In this document: one piece after another, positions 35,084 through 44,794 of the stretch
Position numbering within the stretch: position 1 is the first letter of the stretch
How the letters are laid out: each line of letters begins with the position of its first letter
From: Bailinhaonella thermotolerans
GTDB lineage: Bacteria > Actinomycetota > Actinomycetes > Streptosporangiales > Streptosporangiaceae
Reading direction: 5' to 3'
Length of the DNA: 64,000 bases
Assembly (NCBI RefSeq): GCF_003594875.1
Contig: NZ_QZEY01000002.1
Coordinates: forward strand, 1 to 64,000
The notes under the pieces: generated by a model
The model's input: the letters and a program-made list of their open reading frames with translations, nothing else
Told to the model about the DNA's origin: nothing
The model's database searches: none
Position numbers and translations under genes: made by a program

Positions 35084-35538
35084 CGGGTCACCTGGACGAT
35101 CTCCCCAAGCGGACGGCCGGTCGACCGTTCCGCGTCGAGTGCGGTCTGCAGCAGCACGACCGCCGCCGCTTGATCGACGACCTTACGCCGGTCCCTGCCC
35201 TTGACGCCACTGGCACGCAGTGACGCCTCGGCACTGACCGTGCTCAGGCGTTCGTCCACCAGCCGCACGGGCAGCGGGTCGAGCCGCGCCGCCACGGCGG
35301 CGGCGAACTCGCGCGCGGCCGCGGCGGCCGGGCCTTCCCTGCCCGACAGCGAGGCGGGCAAACCCACCAGCGCCTCGACCGCGTCGTACTCGGCCGCGAT
35401 GGCCGCGATCCGGTCCACGTCGCCGCGCCCGCGCGGGACGGTCTCGACGGGCACCGCGAGCAACCCCGAAGGGTCGCTGCGGGCCACGCCGATCCGCACG
35501 CTGCCTACGTCGACGCCGAGCCTCGTGCCGTGTCTCAC
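35080..35538 (-). CDS. ruvX: RuvX/YqgF-family RNase H-fold nuclease
   Basis: Putative Holliday-junction resolvase and pre-16S rRNA 5'-end nuclease. The 152-residue protein has the GVDVGSVRIGVA core with metal-binding Asp, VGLPASLSG, and VDERLST; the last conserved Asp is in KVVDQAAAVVLLQ. Lies 29 nt after alaS, the usual order in actinobacteria. Confidence 0.92.
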   Translation of the reverse strand: MRHGTRLGVDVGSVRIGVARSDPSGLLAVPVETVPRGRGDVDRIAAIAAEYDAVEALVGLPASLSGREGPAAAAAREFAAAVAARLDPLPVRLVDERLSTVSAEASLRASGVKGRDRRKVVDQAAAVVLLQTALDAERSTGRPLGEIVQVTR

Positions 35539-35567
35539 TCGCTCCTCGAGTCCTCGAACCGGTCCGG

Positions 35568-38258
35568 TCAGGCGCCCACGCGCTGACCGATGACCTCCTC
35601 GACGGCACGAAGCGCGTCTCCGATGGCCTCCGGGCGAGCGCCGCCGCCCTGGGCGACGTCGTCCTTGCCGCCGCCGCCGCCGCCGAGAGCCTTGGCCGCG
35701 ACACCGACCAGCTCACCGGCCTTGAGCATACGGGACCTTCCGGACTCGTTCACCGCCGCGACGACCACCGGGCGGTCCTTGGGGACGCCCGCCACGACCA
35801 CCACGGCCGGGCGGTCCGCCGGGAAGCGCCCACGCACGTCCAGCGCGAGCTTGCGCAGGTCGTCGGCGCCGATCCCGTCGCCGACCCGGTGCGTCACCAC
35901 GGCCACGCCGTTCACGTCGGCGGCCTTGTCCGCCAGCTCGCCGGCCATCGCCAGCACCTGCGCCGAGCGCAGCCGCTCCAGCTCCTTCTCGGCCGCGCGC
36001 AGCCGGGAGACGATCCCCTCGACCCGCTCGGGCAGCTCCTCGCGCCGGACCTTCAGCGCGTCGCTGATCTGCGAGACCAGCACGCTCTCCCGCGCCAGGA
36101 AGCGGAACGCGTCCCCGCCGACCAGCGCCTCGACCCGCCGCACGCCCGCGCCGATCGAGGACTCGCCCAGCACCTTGACCAGGCCGAGCTGGCCCGACCG
36201 CGCCACGTGCGTGCCACCGCACAGCTCACGGGAGTAGTCGCCGATCTCGACGACCCGGACCTCCTCGCCGTACTTCTCGCCGAACATGGCCAGCGCGCCC
36301 ATCGCCCGCGCCTCGGACTGGGACATCACCGACGCCCGCACCTCGTAGTCGCGGATCAGGACCTCGTTGACCTCCTGCTCCACGTCCCGCAGCACCGAGG
36401 CGGGCACCGCGCCCGGGGAGGTGAAGTCGAAGCGGAACCGGCCCGGGGAGTTCTCCGAGCCCGCCTGCGCGGCCGACTCGCCCAGCGCCCGCCGGAACCC
36501 CGCGTGGACCAGGTGGGTCGCCGAGTGCGAACGGGAGATCGCCCGCCGACGCTCCACGTCGATCTCGGCCAGGACCTGGTCGCCCACGTGGACCACGCCG
36601 TCGCGCACCTTGCCCCTGTGCACCACCAGCCCGGTGATCGGCGACTGGACGTCCACGACTTCGATCACCGCGCCCGAGTGCGTGCGGATCACGCCCTGGT
36701 CGGCGAGCTGGCCACCGCCCTCGGCGTAGAACGGGGTGCGGTCGAGCACGACCTCCACGTCGCCCTCGCCCACCGCCGGCTGCCCGAGACCGCCGGCCAG
36801 CAGGCCCACGATCGACGCCTCGGCCGAGACCATGTCATAGCCGAGGAACAGCGAGTTGCCGTGCGAGCCGAGGATGTCGGCGTAGGCGGTGATGTCGGCG
36901 TTGCCGCTCTTCTTCGCCGCCGCGTCGGCCTTGGCGCGCTGCCGCTGCTCGGCCATCAGCCGGCGGAAGCCCTCCTCGTCCACCGACAGGCCCTGCTCGG
37001 CCGCCATCTCCAGCGTGAGGTCGATGGGGAAGCCGTAGGTGTCGTGGAGCTGGAACGCCTGGTCGCCGCCCAGCGTCTTCGCGCCCTTGCGCTTGGTCTC
37101 CTCCGCCGCCGCGTCGAAGATCGCCGTGCCGGTGCGCAGCGTGGACAGGAACGACGCCTCCTCGGCGTCGATCACCGTGTGGATGCGGCCCGCGTCGGTC
37201 CGCAGCTCGGAGTACTGCTCGCCCAGCGCCGCGATCGCCGTGTCGGTCAGCTCGTGCATGTACCGGTCGTCGCCCGCGCCCAGCAGGCGCAGGTTGCGGA
37301 TCGCCCGGCGCAGGATGCGGCGCAGCACGTAGCCGCGGCCCTCGTTGCCCGGCATCACGCCGTCGTTGACCAGCATCACGCCCGAGCGGACGTGGTCGGC
37401 CACCACCCGCAGCGACACGTCGGCGCGCGCGTCCCGGCCGTACCGGGTGTGGGTCAGCTCCGCCGCCCGGTCCAGGATCTTGTACGTCGTGTCGATCTCG
37501 TAGATGTTGTCGACGCCCTGCAGGACCGCCGCCAGGCGCTCCAGGCCCATGCCGGTGTCGATGTTCTTGGCCGGCAGCTCCCCGAGGATCGGGTAACCCT
37601 CCTTGCCCGGGCCCGGGCCCCGCTCGTACTGCATGAACACCAGGTTCCACAGCTCGATGTAGCGGTTCTCGTCGGCGTTGGGCCCGCCCTCGCGGCCGTA
37701 CTCCGGACCGCGGTCGAAGTAGATCTCCGAGCACGGCCCGCACGGCCCCGGCACACCCATCGACCAGAAGTTGTCGACCATGCCGCGGCGCTGGATGCGG
37801 TCCAGCGGCACGCCCACCTTCTTGTGCCAGATGTCCCGCGCCTCGGTGTCGATGACCTTCTCGTCGTCGCCGTAGACGGTCACCCACAGCTTGCTCTCGG
37901 GGATGCCGAACCCGCCCTCGGACTCGGGCCTGGTGAGCAGCTCCCAGCCGTAGGGGATCGCCTGCTCCTTGAAGTAGTCCCCGAAGGAGAAGTTCCCCAG
38001 CATCTGGAAGAACGTCGCGTGCCGCGTGGTCTTGCCGACCTCGTCGATGTCGGGCGTGCGCACGCACTTCTGCGCGCTGGCGGCCTTGGTGTAGGGCGGC
38101 TTCTGCTGGCCGAGGAAGTAGGGCTTGAACGGCACCATGCCCGCCGGCACCAGAAGCAGGGTCGGGTCCTCGGCGATCAGGTTGGCCGAGGGCACGACCG
38201 TGTGCCCGCGCTCCTCGAAGAAGCGCAGGAAGCGGCGTACGATCTCTGCCGACTCCAT
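35568..38258 (-). CDS. alaS: Alanine--tRNA ligase
   Basis: Class II synthetase charging tRNA-Ala and editing Ser/Gly errors. The 896-residue protein has the catalytic core ([33 protein letters not shown] split by short variations), the tRNA-recognition helices ([22 protein letters not shown]), the editing domain with zinc ligands HSATHL and CGGTH, and the C-terminal oligomerisation domain with a Gly-rich GGGGGGK segment. The frame opens at ATG 38270, but ATG 38258 (MESAEI) has GGATGG eight nt upstream and matches the family start. Confidence 0.96.
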   Translation of the reverse strand: MESAEIVRRFLRFFEERGHTVVPSANLIAEDPTLLLVPAGMVPFKPYFLGQQKPPYTKAASAQKCVRTPDIDEVGKTTRHATFFQMLGNFSFGDYFKEQAIPYGWELLTRPESEGGFGIPESKLWVTVYGDDEKVIDTEARDIWHKKVGVPLDRIQRRGMVDNFWSMGVPGPCGPCSEIYFDRGPEYGREGGPNADENRYIELWNLVFMQYERGPGPGKEGYPILGELPAKNIDTGMGLERLAAVLQGVDNIYEIDTTYKILDRAAELTHTRYGRDARADVSLRVVADHVRSGVMLVNDGVMPGNEGRGYVLRRILRRAIRNLRLLGAGDDRYMHELTDTAIAALGEQYSELRTDAGRIHTVIDAEEASFLSTLRTGTAIFDAAAEETKRKGAKTLGGDQAFQLHDTYGFPIDLTLEMAAEQGLSVDEEGFRRLMAEQRQRAKADAAAKKSGNADITAYADILGSHGNSLFLGYDMVSAEASIVGLLAGGLGQPAVGEGDVEVVLDRTPFYAEGGGQLADQGVIRTHSGAVIEVVDVQSPITGLVVHRGKVRDGVVHVGDQVLAEIDVERRRAISRSHSATHLVHAGFRRALGESAAQAGSENSPGRFRFDFTSPGAVPASVLRDVEQEVNEVLIRDYEVRASVMSQSEARAMGALAMFGEKYGEEVRVVEIGDYSRELCGGTHVARSGQLGLVKVLGESSIGAGVRRVEALVGGDAFRFLARESVLVSQISDALKVRREELPERVEGIVSRLRAAEKELERLRSAQVLAMAGELADKAADVNGVAVVTHRVGDGIGADDLRKLALDVRGRFPADRPAVVVVAGVPKDRPVVVAAVNESGRSRMLKAGELVGVAAKALGGGGGGKDDVAQGGGARPEAIGDALRAVEEVIGQRVGA

Positions 38259-38259
38259 C

Positions 38260-38529
38260 TCAGCGGCCATCCTTTACGTCAGTCTCGGTGTTTTCGGGAT
38301 ATCCGGAGGTTCCGGTGGGAGGCGAGGGTAGCGCCTCCCGGAGTTCGAGTTCGTGCTCGCGCATCGCGGCCCGCACGTCCCCGGCGAGCAGGCGGAGGTC
38401 TCTCGCCCGGCCCACCGCCTGGTCCGCGGCCCGCTGGGCCAGGCTCCCCGGCGTCAGGGCCTGCAGCTTGCGCATCGTCCACACGGCGATCGCCGCGCCC
38501 AGGGACATGTAGAACAGGCGCCGGATCAT
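38260..38529 (-). CDS. DUF6167-like small membrane protein
   Basis: 89-residue protein with one N-terminal hydrophobic segment ([14 protein letters not shown]) followed by a helical, charged region with REHELELRE. It resembles the small conserved protein that lies next to alaS in many actinomycetes. Function unknown. ATG overlaps the DUF948 stop (ATGA) and its stop abuts alaS. Confidence 0.75.
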   Translation of the reverse strand: MIRRLFYMSLGAAIAVWTMRKLQALTPGSLAQRAADQAVGRARDLRLLAGDVRAAMREHELELREALPSPPTGTSGYPENTETDVKDGR

Positions 38530-39020
38530 CGCCGGCCCCCCGATCCGCGGACCTCGCCCCGGGGGGCGCCGGTAGCTCGCCCGCCCCTGGGCCCGGCGGC
38601 GATGGCGCGCCGGCCGGCCGGGATCCTCGGCTCGGGCACCGCCCGCACGCGCACCCGCCGCACCTCCGGCACGCGGCGGCCGGCCAGGGCCTCCCGCACT
38701 CCGTGCACGAACGCGGCGAGCTTGACCAGCGGGCCGGTGGCCACCGCCGAGACCAGCCCGGTCAGCCCGGCCATCGTGGCCGTCACACCCTTGACGTTGT
38801 GCGCGATGGCGTCGACCTGCACGAGCTGCCGGTTGGTCTCGGCCACCGTCATCGTCATGTCGTCGAGCAGCGGGGCGGCGCGCTCGCCCAGGTCCGACAC
38901 CATCTTGGTGGTCTCGGTCAGCAGCCGCGCGAGCTTGACCAGCACGTAGGCAAGGAAGCTGACCAGAATCGCCCAGAACACGGCGACGATCAGGCCGACT
39001 ACCTCTCCAGCGGTAAGCAT
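38526..39020 (-). CDS. DUF948-family membrane protein
   Basis: 164-residue protein with one N-terminal helix (VVGLIVAVFWAILVSFLAYVLVKLA, about 5-29), a coiled-coil-like segment with repeated T/V/L heptads (to about 100) and a basic Pro/Arg/Gly tail. This is the DUF948 layout, a tetratricopeptide-less membrane-anchored coiled coil of unknown role. ATG 39020 is chosen over 39095, whose extra 25 residues are not conserved-looking. Conserved position upstream of the alaS neighbour. Confidence 0.82.
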   Translation of the reverse strand: MLTAGEVVGLIVAVFWAILVSFLAYVLVKLARLLTETTKMVSDLGERAAPLLDDMTMTVAETNRQLVQVDAIAHNVKGVTATMAGLTGLVSAVATGPLVKLAAFVHGVREALAGRRVPEVRRVRVRAVPEPRIPAGRRAIAAGPRGGRATGAPRGEVRGSGGRR

Positions 39021-39433
39021 GCTCGGATCCGTCCCCTCATAGGTGATCCCGGATCGGGTGGGTGGATCCACCGACCCTATCGTGTCTCGCCACATTCGAT
39101 CGCGGCATATAACCCGCCCCGGCCCACACCGCCGCTCCCCCGCCCGCCCTTTGCCCGCTCTTGGCCCCCGCCAGACCCGCCCCCCGGCCGCGCCGCACCG
39201 CGCCCGCCGGCTCCCGGCCCGCCCTTCCCGCCGTACGGCTCACGCGGTCACGCGCCGTACGGCTCACGCGGCCTGCCGCCCTCGCGGCGTACGGCCCTCG
39301 GGGTACGGCCTCCGCCCGGCGGCCCGCCCGCGCCCTGGACGACGCCCGCCGCCCCCGCTCACGCCGTACGGCGGGCCCGGCCACGACCGGCGCGGACGGG
39401 CGGCGGGGACAGGCGGCGCGGGCGGCGGCGGGG
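39021..39433. other. Gene-free spacer rich in CCGTACGG palindromes
   Basis: 413 bp between DUF948 and the MpaB-like gene. Contains CCGTACGG or CGTACGG cores at about 39232, 39256, 39290, 39302 and 39366, with two nearly identical 25-bp stretches (CGCCGTACGGCTCACGCGG) near 39231 and 39256. No gene or promoter could be supported. Confidence 0.7.
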
Positions 39434-40288
39434 TCAGGAGGCCAGGGGCAGGGACGGGGCCGCGGCCTCGCGCATGAGGCGGCGCGCCTCGCGGATCTCC
39501 GGGGACGCCAGCCGGGCCGGGATGCGCAGCGTGGCCCGCCGCAGGGCGCGCAGCGCGGCGGTGGCGCCCACGTCGGTCGCGGCGCTGCCCGGCGTGCCGT
39601 ACATGGCCCGCGCCCACGGCGGGAGCGTGGCGAACGCGAGCGCGCCCAGCGCCGGCAGCGGGCCCAGCTTGAGCGGCAGCAGGACGCGCGGCAGCGGCGG
39701 GTTGAACGAGCGGCGCAGCCCCTCCCTGGCCTCGGCGCAGGCGTGCAGCCGCGGCCGCATCCCGTCGAAGAACGCGGCCAGCTCGGCCACGCTCCCGGGC
39801 GCCAGCGCCGGGTCCAGGCCGACCACCTCCGCCGAGCGGCGCTGCTCGTCGACGTACGCGTCCGCCTCGGCGTCGGTCAGCGGCACCCCGGCGCGGCGGG
39901 CGACGTCCAGATAGGAGTCGATCTCACCGCAGTGCACCCACAGCAGGTTCTCCGGGTCGTCCAGGCGGTAGATCTCGCCCGTGTCCGGGTCGAGCCCCCG
40001 CAGCCGCGCGTGGATCATCCGCACGCGCCGGGCGGCCCGCTCGACCTGCGCCCGCGTGCCGAACGTCCGCACGCCCACGAACGCGACCGTGCGCTGGAAC
40101 CGCGACCAGGCGTGCTCGGGATCCATGAGCAGGGAGTTCTGGGCCGTGCCGCGCATCGTGCGCGGATGCAGCGCCTGGAGGTAGAGCGCCCGCACGCCCG
40201 CCACCCACAGGATCGGCTCGGTGTGCACCCGCCAGGTGACGGAGGAGGGCCCGTAGAGCCCGTCGCGCGGCGTCACGGTCAGTTCCAT
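39434..40288 (-). CDS. Oxygenase MpaB-family protein (DUF2236)
   Basis: The 284-residue protein has the DUF2236/MpaB pattern: LYLQALHPRTMRGTAQNS near residue 40, DPENLLWVHCGEIDSYL in the centre and YVDEQRRSAEVVG. Relatives include latex-clearing protein and fungal MpaB, heme or metal oxygenases that cleave lipid-like or isoprenoid chains. The His-rich signatures (ALHPRTM, LWVHC) fit metal binding. Substrate unknown. GGGAGG lies before the ATG. It starts the accessory block that contains the 2,4-dioxygenase pair. Confidence 0.75.
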   Translation of the reverse strand: MELTVTPRDGLYGPSSVTWRVHTEPILWVAGVRALYLQALHPRTMRGTAQNSLLMDPEHAWSRFQRTVAFVGVRTFGTRAQVERAARRVRMIHARLRGLDPDTGEIYRLDDPENLLWVHCGEIDSYLDVARRAGVPLTDAEADAYVDEQRRSAEVVGLDPALAPGSVAELAAFFDGMRPRLHACAEAREGLRRSFNPPLPRVLLPLKLGPLPALGALAFATLPPWARAMYGTPGSAATDVGATAALRALRRATLRIPARLASPEIREARRLMREAAAPSLPLAS

Positions 40289-40427
40289 CGTCGCCTCCCG
40301 CCCATAGACGTTCCCTCACCCCCCGCTCCCCACACGAACCAGAGCGATCACGGCGATCTCCTCCTCCTATGACATTTCAGACGTACGGCCGGGCGGAGCC
40401 ATGACCGGATCGTGATACCTGTGGGGA

Positions 40428-41387
40428 ATGCGCACGATCGACCTCCTCAACGGCCGCCTCAAACTCCGGCACCTGGTCCTGGTGGCCGCCATCGCCGACC
40501 ACGGCAGCGTGGTCCGCGCCGCCGAACACCTCCACCTCGCCCAGCCCGCCGCCACCCGCAGCCTGCGCGAGGTCGAGCGCATCCTGGGCGTCGAACTGTT
40601 CACCCGCGGCCCCCGCGGCATGGCCCCCACGGTCTTCGGCGAGGCCTTCTCCGCCCACGCCCGCTCCGTGCTCGCCGAACTCCGCCGCGCCGGCGAACGC
40701 ATCGAGGGCCTGGCCGACGCCCGCGTCGGCACCGTCACCGTCGGCACCCTGCTCGCCGGCTCGAACGTGCTCCTCCCCCGCGCCATCGCCGCCCTCAAAC
40801 GCGACCGCCCCGGCGTCCGCGTGGTGATCCGCGAAGCCACCTTCGACGTCCAGGTCCCCCGCCTGCTCGAAGGCGAGATCGACCTGATCCTGGGCCGCCT
40901 CAACCCCATCGAGGACCTCCCCGGGCTGCGCCAGATCACCCTGTACGGCGAGCCCGTGCGCCTGGTCGCCCGGCGCGGTCACCCGGCGGAGACCGCGAGC
41001 ACCCTCGCCGACCTCCTCGCCCACCCCTGGGTCCTCCCCCTGGAGCAGACCTCCCTGCGCCGCGAACTGGAACAGGTCTTCCACGCCGCCGGCCTGCCGC
41101 TGCCCGCCGACGTGGTCGAGTGCACCTCGATCCTCACCGTCCGCACCCTGCTCCGCGACACCGACATGATCGCCGCCCTGCCCGAGCTCGTCGCCCGCAC
41201 CGACGAGAACCTGGCCCCGCTCCCCGTCCCCCTCGAACACGTGCGCCGCCAGGTCGGCGTCACACTCCCGGCCCAGCGCCCCCTCACCCCCTCCGCCCAC
41301 CTCATGCTCGACCACCTCCGCCGCGCAGCCGCCGAGATCATCCCCCCGCCGGCAGCGACCGCACCAGCCCCAGCAACGCCCGCGTGA
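40428..41387 (+). CDS. LysR-family regulator
   Basis: The 319-residue protein has an N-terminal winged HTH (LRHLVLVAAIADHGSVVRAAEHLHLAQPAATRSLREVERILGVELF) and a periplasmic-binding-like effector domain (about 95-300). It is similar to GbpR/CbnR-type regulators of aromatic catabolism by overall pattern. It runs toward the hydrolase-dioxygenase operon and overlaps its 3' end by 50 nt, so it cannot share a promoter with it, but it is the only regulator in the block. Confidence 0.86.
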   Translation: MRTIDLLNGRLKLRHLVLVAAIADHGSVVRAAEHLHLAQPAATRSLREVERILGVELFTRGPRGMAPTVFGEAFSAHARSVLAELRRAGERIEGLADARVGTVTVGTLLAGSNVLLPRAIAALKRDRPGVRVVIREATFDVQVPRLLEGEIDLILGRLNPIEDLPGLRQITLYGEPVRLVARRGHPAETASTLADLLAHPWVLPLEQTSLRRELEQVFHAAGLPLPADVVECTSILTVRTLLRDTDMIAALPELVARTDENLAPLPVPLEHVRRQVGVTLPAQRPLTPSAHLMLDHLRRAAAEIIPPPAATAPAPATPA

Positions 41388-42258
41388 TCGCCGCCTCCCC
41401 GTCCGCCAGGTCGAGCACCACGTCATAGTGATCACGCCCCGCGCACACCAGCGGCTCCGCCCCCGCCCAGCGGCGCGCGAACCACCGCGACTGCTCCAGG
41501 AACCCCGGCCCGTCGTGCTCGGCCACCGCGACCACGGCCGGGCACTCCCGCCGCGGCAGCAACCCCGGGCTGAGCGCCGCCGCCCGCTCCAGGTCCAGCC
41601 CGAGCCACTCGTTGACGTACACCCGGGTGAGCGGGCGCAGATCGAACAGGCCACTGACCGGCATCCCCGCCTTGACCACGTCCGACGGCACGCCGAACCC
41701 CGCCTGCCAGCCGTCCGCCATCGCCATGCCCGCCAGATGCCCGCCCGCGGAACTGCCGCCCACCACGATCCGCTCCGGATCCAGCCCGAACCGGCTTCCG
41801 CGCCGGTACACCCAGGCCACCGCCGCCCGCACCTGCCGCACGATCTCCTCCAGCGTCACCGCCGGCGCCAGCGTGTAGTCGGGGACGACCGTCGCCACCC
41901 CCTCCCGGTCCAGCGCCCGCGCCATGAACGCCGAGTCCTCGCGGGACAGCGCCCGCCAGTACCCCCCGTGCAGGAAGACGAACACCGGGCGCGCCTCGCC
42001 GCCCCGCGCCCCCCACACGTCCAGCCGCTCCCCGCTCACCTCGTCGTACACCACCCCGGGGAACCCGGGCAGCCCGGCCACCGCCGCCTCCGACTCCGAC
42101 CGGTACCGGCGCATGTGACGCGCGAACGACTCGGCACCGGCGCGGCGCCGCACGTTGTAGGCGTCGTCCAGTTCCTCGTCCGTGCCCCCGGCGAACACCC
42201 CGTCCCACGAGGACACCCCGTCCCCGGCGAACACGCCGCCCCCGGCCACCGCGCTCAC
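41338..42258 (-). CDS. Alpha/beta hydrolase, kynurenine formamidase/N-acylanthranilate amidase-like
   Basis: The 306-residue protein starts with a low-complexity N-terminus, then ELDDAYNVRRRAGA, which matches the start of kynurenine formamidase-type hydrolases. It has the oxyanion motif HGGYW (residues 97-101), the nucleophile elbow GGSSAGGH and a C-terminal His in AGRDHYDVV with Asp in EHDGP. Members act on N-formylkynurenine or N-acylanthranilates such as Amq of quinaldine-degrading Arthrobacter. The GTG start is coupled to the upstream dioxygenase-like gene by GTGA, so they probably catalyse consecutive steps. Its 3' end overlaps the convergent lysR by 50 nt. Confidence 0.8.
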   Translation of the reverse strand: MSAVAGGGVFAGDGVSSWDGVFAGGTDEELDDAYNVRRRAGAESFARHMRRYRSESEAAVAGLPGFPGVVYDEVSGERLDVWGARGGEARPVFVFLHGGYWRALSREDSAFMARALDREGVATVVPDYTLAPAVTLEEIVRQVRAAVAWVYRRGSRFGLDPERIVVGGSSAGGHLAGMAMADGWQAGFGVPSDVVKAGMPVSGLFDLRPLTRVYVNEWLGLDLERAAALSPGLLPRRECPAVVAVAEHDGPGFLEQSRWFARRWAGAEPLVCAGRDHYDVVLDLADGEAAITRALLGLVRSLPAGG

Positions 42259-43070
42259 CGCTCGCCCGCCGCCACGAACGCCGTGACGCGCTCGGCCACG
42301 GCCTCCGGCGACTCCAGCGTCGGGAAGTGCGTCCGGCCGCCCAGCCGATGCGGCTCGAACCACGGATCGCGCGCGGCGAACTCCTCCTGCGCCCGCAGGT
42401 AGGACTCCTCCCCCGGCTGGGAGAACAGGTGCGCGATCGGCCGCGGCCCGATCTCCCGCATGCGCTCGAGCGGAGACCCGTGCGTGGCGTACGCGTCCGC
42501 GATCACCCGGCAGGACAGCCGCCACAACTCCGGGTCGAACCCGGCCATCTCCTCGTCCAGATGACGCTTCACCGGCGGGCAGTCGGCCATCGCGAGCCAG
42601 GTGTCGAACAGCCCCTGCCGCCCCTCCCGCCACCGCTCCGGATCGGCGCCCAGCCGCAGCCCCTCCGCGAACTCCGGGGCGGGCCGCGTCAGCAGCCAGT
42701 CGATCACCACCGCGCGCGGCACGCGGCCGGTCCCGAGCCGGCCGCAGATCTCCAGGTTGGCCCAGCCCCCGTGCGAGGTCGAGACCGGCACCACCCGCTC
42801 CACGCCCAGCTCGTCCAGCAGCGCGATGACGTCCGACGCCTGCTCGGCCACGCCGAAGTCCCCCTCCAGCGTCCGGTCCGACCCGTGCGAACGCCAGTCG
42901 GCCCGGATCACCCGGTGGTCCCGCGCCAGGAGCGGCAGCACCAGGTCGAACAGCCGGTGGTCCTGGCACCAGCCGCTGAGCAGGAGCAGGGCCGGCCCCT
43001 CGGGGGCGCCCGCGGCCGGCTCGGTGATGTCGTAGTCGATCGGGCGGCCGTCGATGACCGTGGTCTTCAT
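42255..43070 (-). CDS. Cofactor-independent 2,4-dioxygenase-like alpha/beta-fold protein (HOD/AqdC family)
   Basis: The 271-residue protein aligns along its length with 1H-3-hydroxy-4-oxoquinaldine 2,4-dioxygenase (HOD). Shared landmarks: GWCQDHRLF (W34, H38), STSHGGW (S99, H100), IDWLL (D124), WREGRQGLFDTWL, RPIAHLFSQPGEE and LGGRTHFP (H248). These correspond in order to HOD's substrate-pocket Trp/His, Ser, acidic residue and catalytic His. HOD cleaves 3-hydroxy-4-quinolones with O2, releasing CO and an N-acylanthranilate. ATG 43070 has GGAGGAG five nt upstream. A plain hydrolase remains the alternative. Confidence 0.78.
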   Translation of the reverse strand: MKTTVIDGRPIDYDITEPAAGAPEGPALLLLSGWCQDHRLFDLVLPLLARDHRVIRADWRSHGSDRTLEGDFGVAEQASDVIALLDELGVERVVPVSTSHGGWANLEICGRLGTGRVPRAVVIDWLLTRPAPEFAEGLRLGADPERWREGRQGLFDTWLAMADCPPVKRHLDEEMAGFDPELWRLSCRVIADAYATHGSPLERMREIGPRPIAHLFSQPGEESYLRAQEEFAARDPWFEPHRLGGRTHFPTLESPEAVAERVTAFVAAGER

Positions 43071-43207
43071 GTCCACTCCTCCAGGATTCCGGCCCCCAGC
43101 CTCCCGCCACCCGGCGGCGCGCATCCAATACCGCTTGCCGCCGCCGCTATCACCGGGCCGCTATAGCCGCCCGCCCGGGCCCCGCCCTTGCCGCCTGAGG
43201 TGCCGAT

Positions 43208-43223
43208 ATACCCGCCCGGGTAT
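43208..43223. promoter_or_regulatory. ATAC-N8-GTAT palindrome in the dioxygenase/amidohydrolase gap
   Basis: ATACCCG-CC-CGGGTAT, perfect 7-bp arms, between the divergent dioxygenase-like and amidohydrolase genes. A second dyad CGGTA-T-TACCG lies at 43239-43249. ATAC-N7-GTAT is the core of LysR sites for aromatic catabolism; this one has one extra base. Control by the LysR protein at 40428 is inferred. Confidence 0.5.
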
Positions 43224-43300
43224 CCACCGGCCGCGAAACGGTATTACCGCGCCCCCGGGCGGGGGGAGAGCATGTGCCCTACTCACCCCCTGGAGGCAAC

Positions 43301-44755
43301 ATGGGCGCCGCCCGCACCGTCGTGACCGGCGGACACGTCATCAGCATGGACAACGACCTCGGCGACCTGCCCGGCGGGGCCGTCCTGATCGAGGACGACC
43401 GCATCGCGGCCGTGGCGCGCGACGCCGCCGAGTTCGCCGGCGTGGACGCCGAGGTCGTCGACGCCACCGGCGCGTTCGTGCTCCCCGGCATGGTCGACAG
43501 CCACCGGCACACCTGGATGTCGCTCATGCGCGCGATCTCCGCCGACATGTCCCTGCCGGAGTTCCTGGCCTCAACCTTCTACGGCACCGGCTCCATCCTC
43601 CAGGCCGGCGACCTCGGCACGGCCGCCCTGGTCGGCGCCGTCGAGGCGCTCGACGCCGGGGTGACCACGATCATGGACTGCTGCGACTGCGTGAACACGC
43701 CCGACCACGCCGAGGCCGCCGTGGACGGCCTGACCGAGGCCGGGATCCGCGCCGTCTACGCGTACGGCATGCAGGCGTACGACTTCCAGCCTCCCGGCTT
43801 CGCCGGCCACGCCGACCGGCTCAAGGACGCCGAGCGGCTGCGCTCCGCCCGCCTGGCCTCCGACGACGCCCTGATCCGGATGGGCATGCTGCTCAGCGAC
43901 TTCGGCACGGTGCCGTTCGCGCACACCGCCGCCGAGATCCGGCTGGCCGGCGACCTCGGCCTGGTCGTCTCCTCCCACACCGCCGCCGCCACGACGTCGA
44001 TCCTGCTCAAGGGCCTGCGCGAGCTGAACGACCACGGCCTGCTGCGGCCCGGCCACGTCCACATCCACTGCCCCGCCCTCAACGACCAGGAGTGGCGTCT
44101 GCTGGCCGGCACCGGCGCGAAGGTCACCATCGCGCCCGAGACGGAGATGCAGATGGGCATGGGCTTCCCGCCGTTCCGCGCCGCCGCCGAGGCCGGGATC
44201 GCGCCCGCCGTCAGCACCGACATCGTCTGCGTGGGCTCCGGGGACCTGTTCTCGCAGATGCGGCTCGGGCTCCAGTTCCAGCGCGCCCTGGACAACGCCG
44301 AGGTGCACCGCACCGGCACCATGCCCTTCTCGATCGGCCTGACCACGCGCGACGCCCTGGCCTGGGGCACCGTCAACGGCGCCGACACCCTGGGGATGGG
44401 GTCCCTGGTCGGCTCTCTCACACCGGGCAAGAAGGCCGACCTCATCGTGGTCCGGCCGCGGCTCGGGCTGGTGCCCTCCAGCCACCCGGTCGGGTCCGTC
44501 GTGCTCCAGTCCACCGCCGCCGACGTGGACACCGTCCTGGTGGACGGCCGGTTCCGCAAGCGCGACGGGCGGCTCGTCGGCGTGGACCTGACCGCGCTGC
44601 GCGGCCGCGCCGAGGCGTCCCTGTCGCGCGTCAGGGAGGCCACCGCCCGCCTCCCGAGGCACGGCACGGCCGAGATCGCCGGCTGGTTCGCCCAGGCCGA
44701 GCGCGCCGCGACCGCCCACTTCGGGGCGGCCTACAAGGACGGCGTGCCCGCCTGA
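43301..44755 (+). CDS. Amidohydrolase-superfamily hydrolase/deaminase (ATZ/TRZ-like)
   Basis: The 484-residue TIM-barrel metallohydrolase has the metal motif DSHRHTW, SSHTAA, HIHCPAL and the final Asp in STDIVCVGSGD, consistent with a mononuclear zinc site. Size and order match TrzN/AtzB and S-adenosylhomocysteine or guanine-type deaminases. Substrate unknown. ATG 43301 is set by GGAGG five nt upstream; the frame stays open to 43274. Divergent from the dioxygenase-like gene with a shared palindromic region, so it may act in the same pathway on a ring amine or substituent. Confidence 0.8.
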   Translation: MGAARTVVTGGHVISMDNDLGDLPGGAVLIEDDRIAAVARDAAEFAGVDAEVVDATGAFVLPGMVDSHRHTWMSLMRAISADMSLPEFLASTFYGTGSILQAGDLGTAALVGAVEALDAGVTTIMDCCDCVNTPDHAEAAVDGLTEAGIRAVYAYGMQAYDFQPPGFAGHADRLKDAERLRSARLASDDALIRMGMLLSDFGTVPFAHTAAEIRLAGDLGLVVSSHTAAATTSILLKGLRELNDHGLLRPGHVHIHCPALNDQEWRLLAGTGAKVTIAPETEMQMGMGFPPFRAAAEAGIAPAVSTDIVCVGSGDLFSQMRLGLQFQRALDNAEVHRTGTMPFSIGLTTRDALAWGTVNGADTLGMGSLVGSLTPGKKADLIVVRPRLGLVPSSHPVGSVVLQSTAADVDTVLVDGRFRKRDGRLVGVDLTALRGRAEASLSRVREATARLPRHGTAEIAGWFAQAERAATAHFGAAYKDGVPA

Positions 44756-44765
44756 CGCTGATGGG

Positions 44766-44794
44766 TCTCCGGGCCCGTGATTCGGGCCTGGAGA
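44766..44794. terminator. Terminator after the amidohydrolase gene
   Basis: Hairpin TCTCCGGGCCCG - loop - CGGGCCTGGAGA, 10 nt after the stop; it can end transcription from the left and from rarA on the right. Confidence 0.6.
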
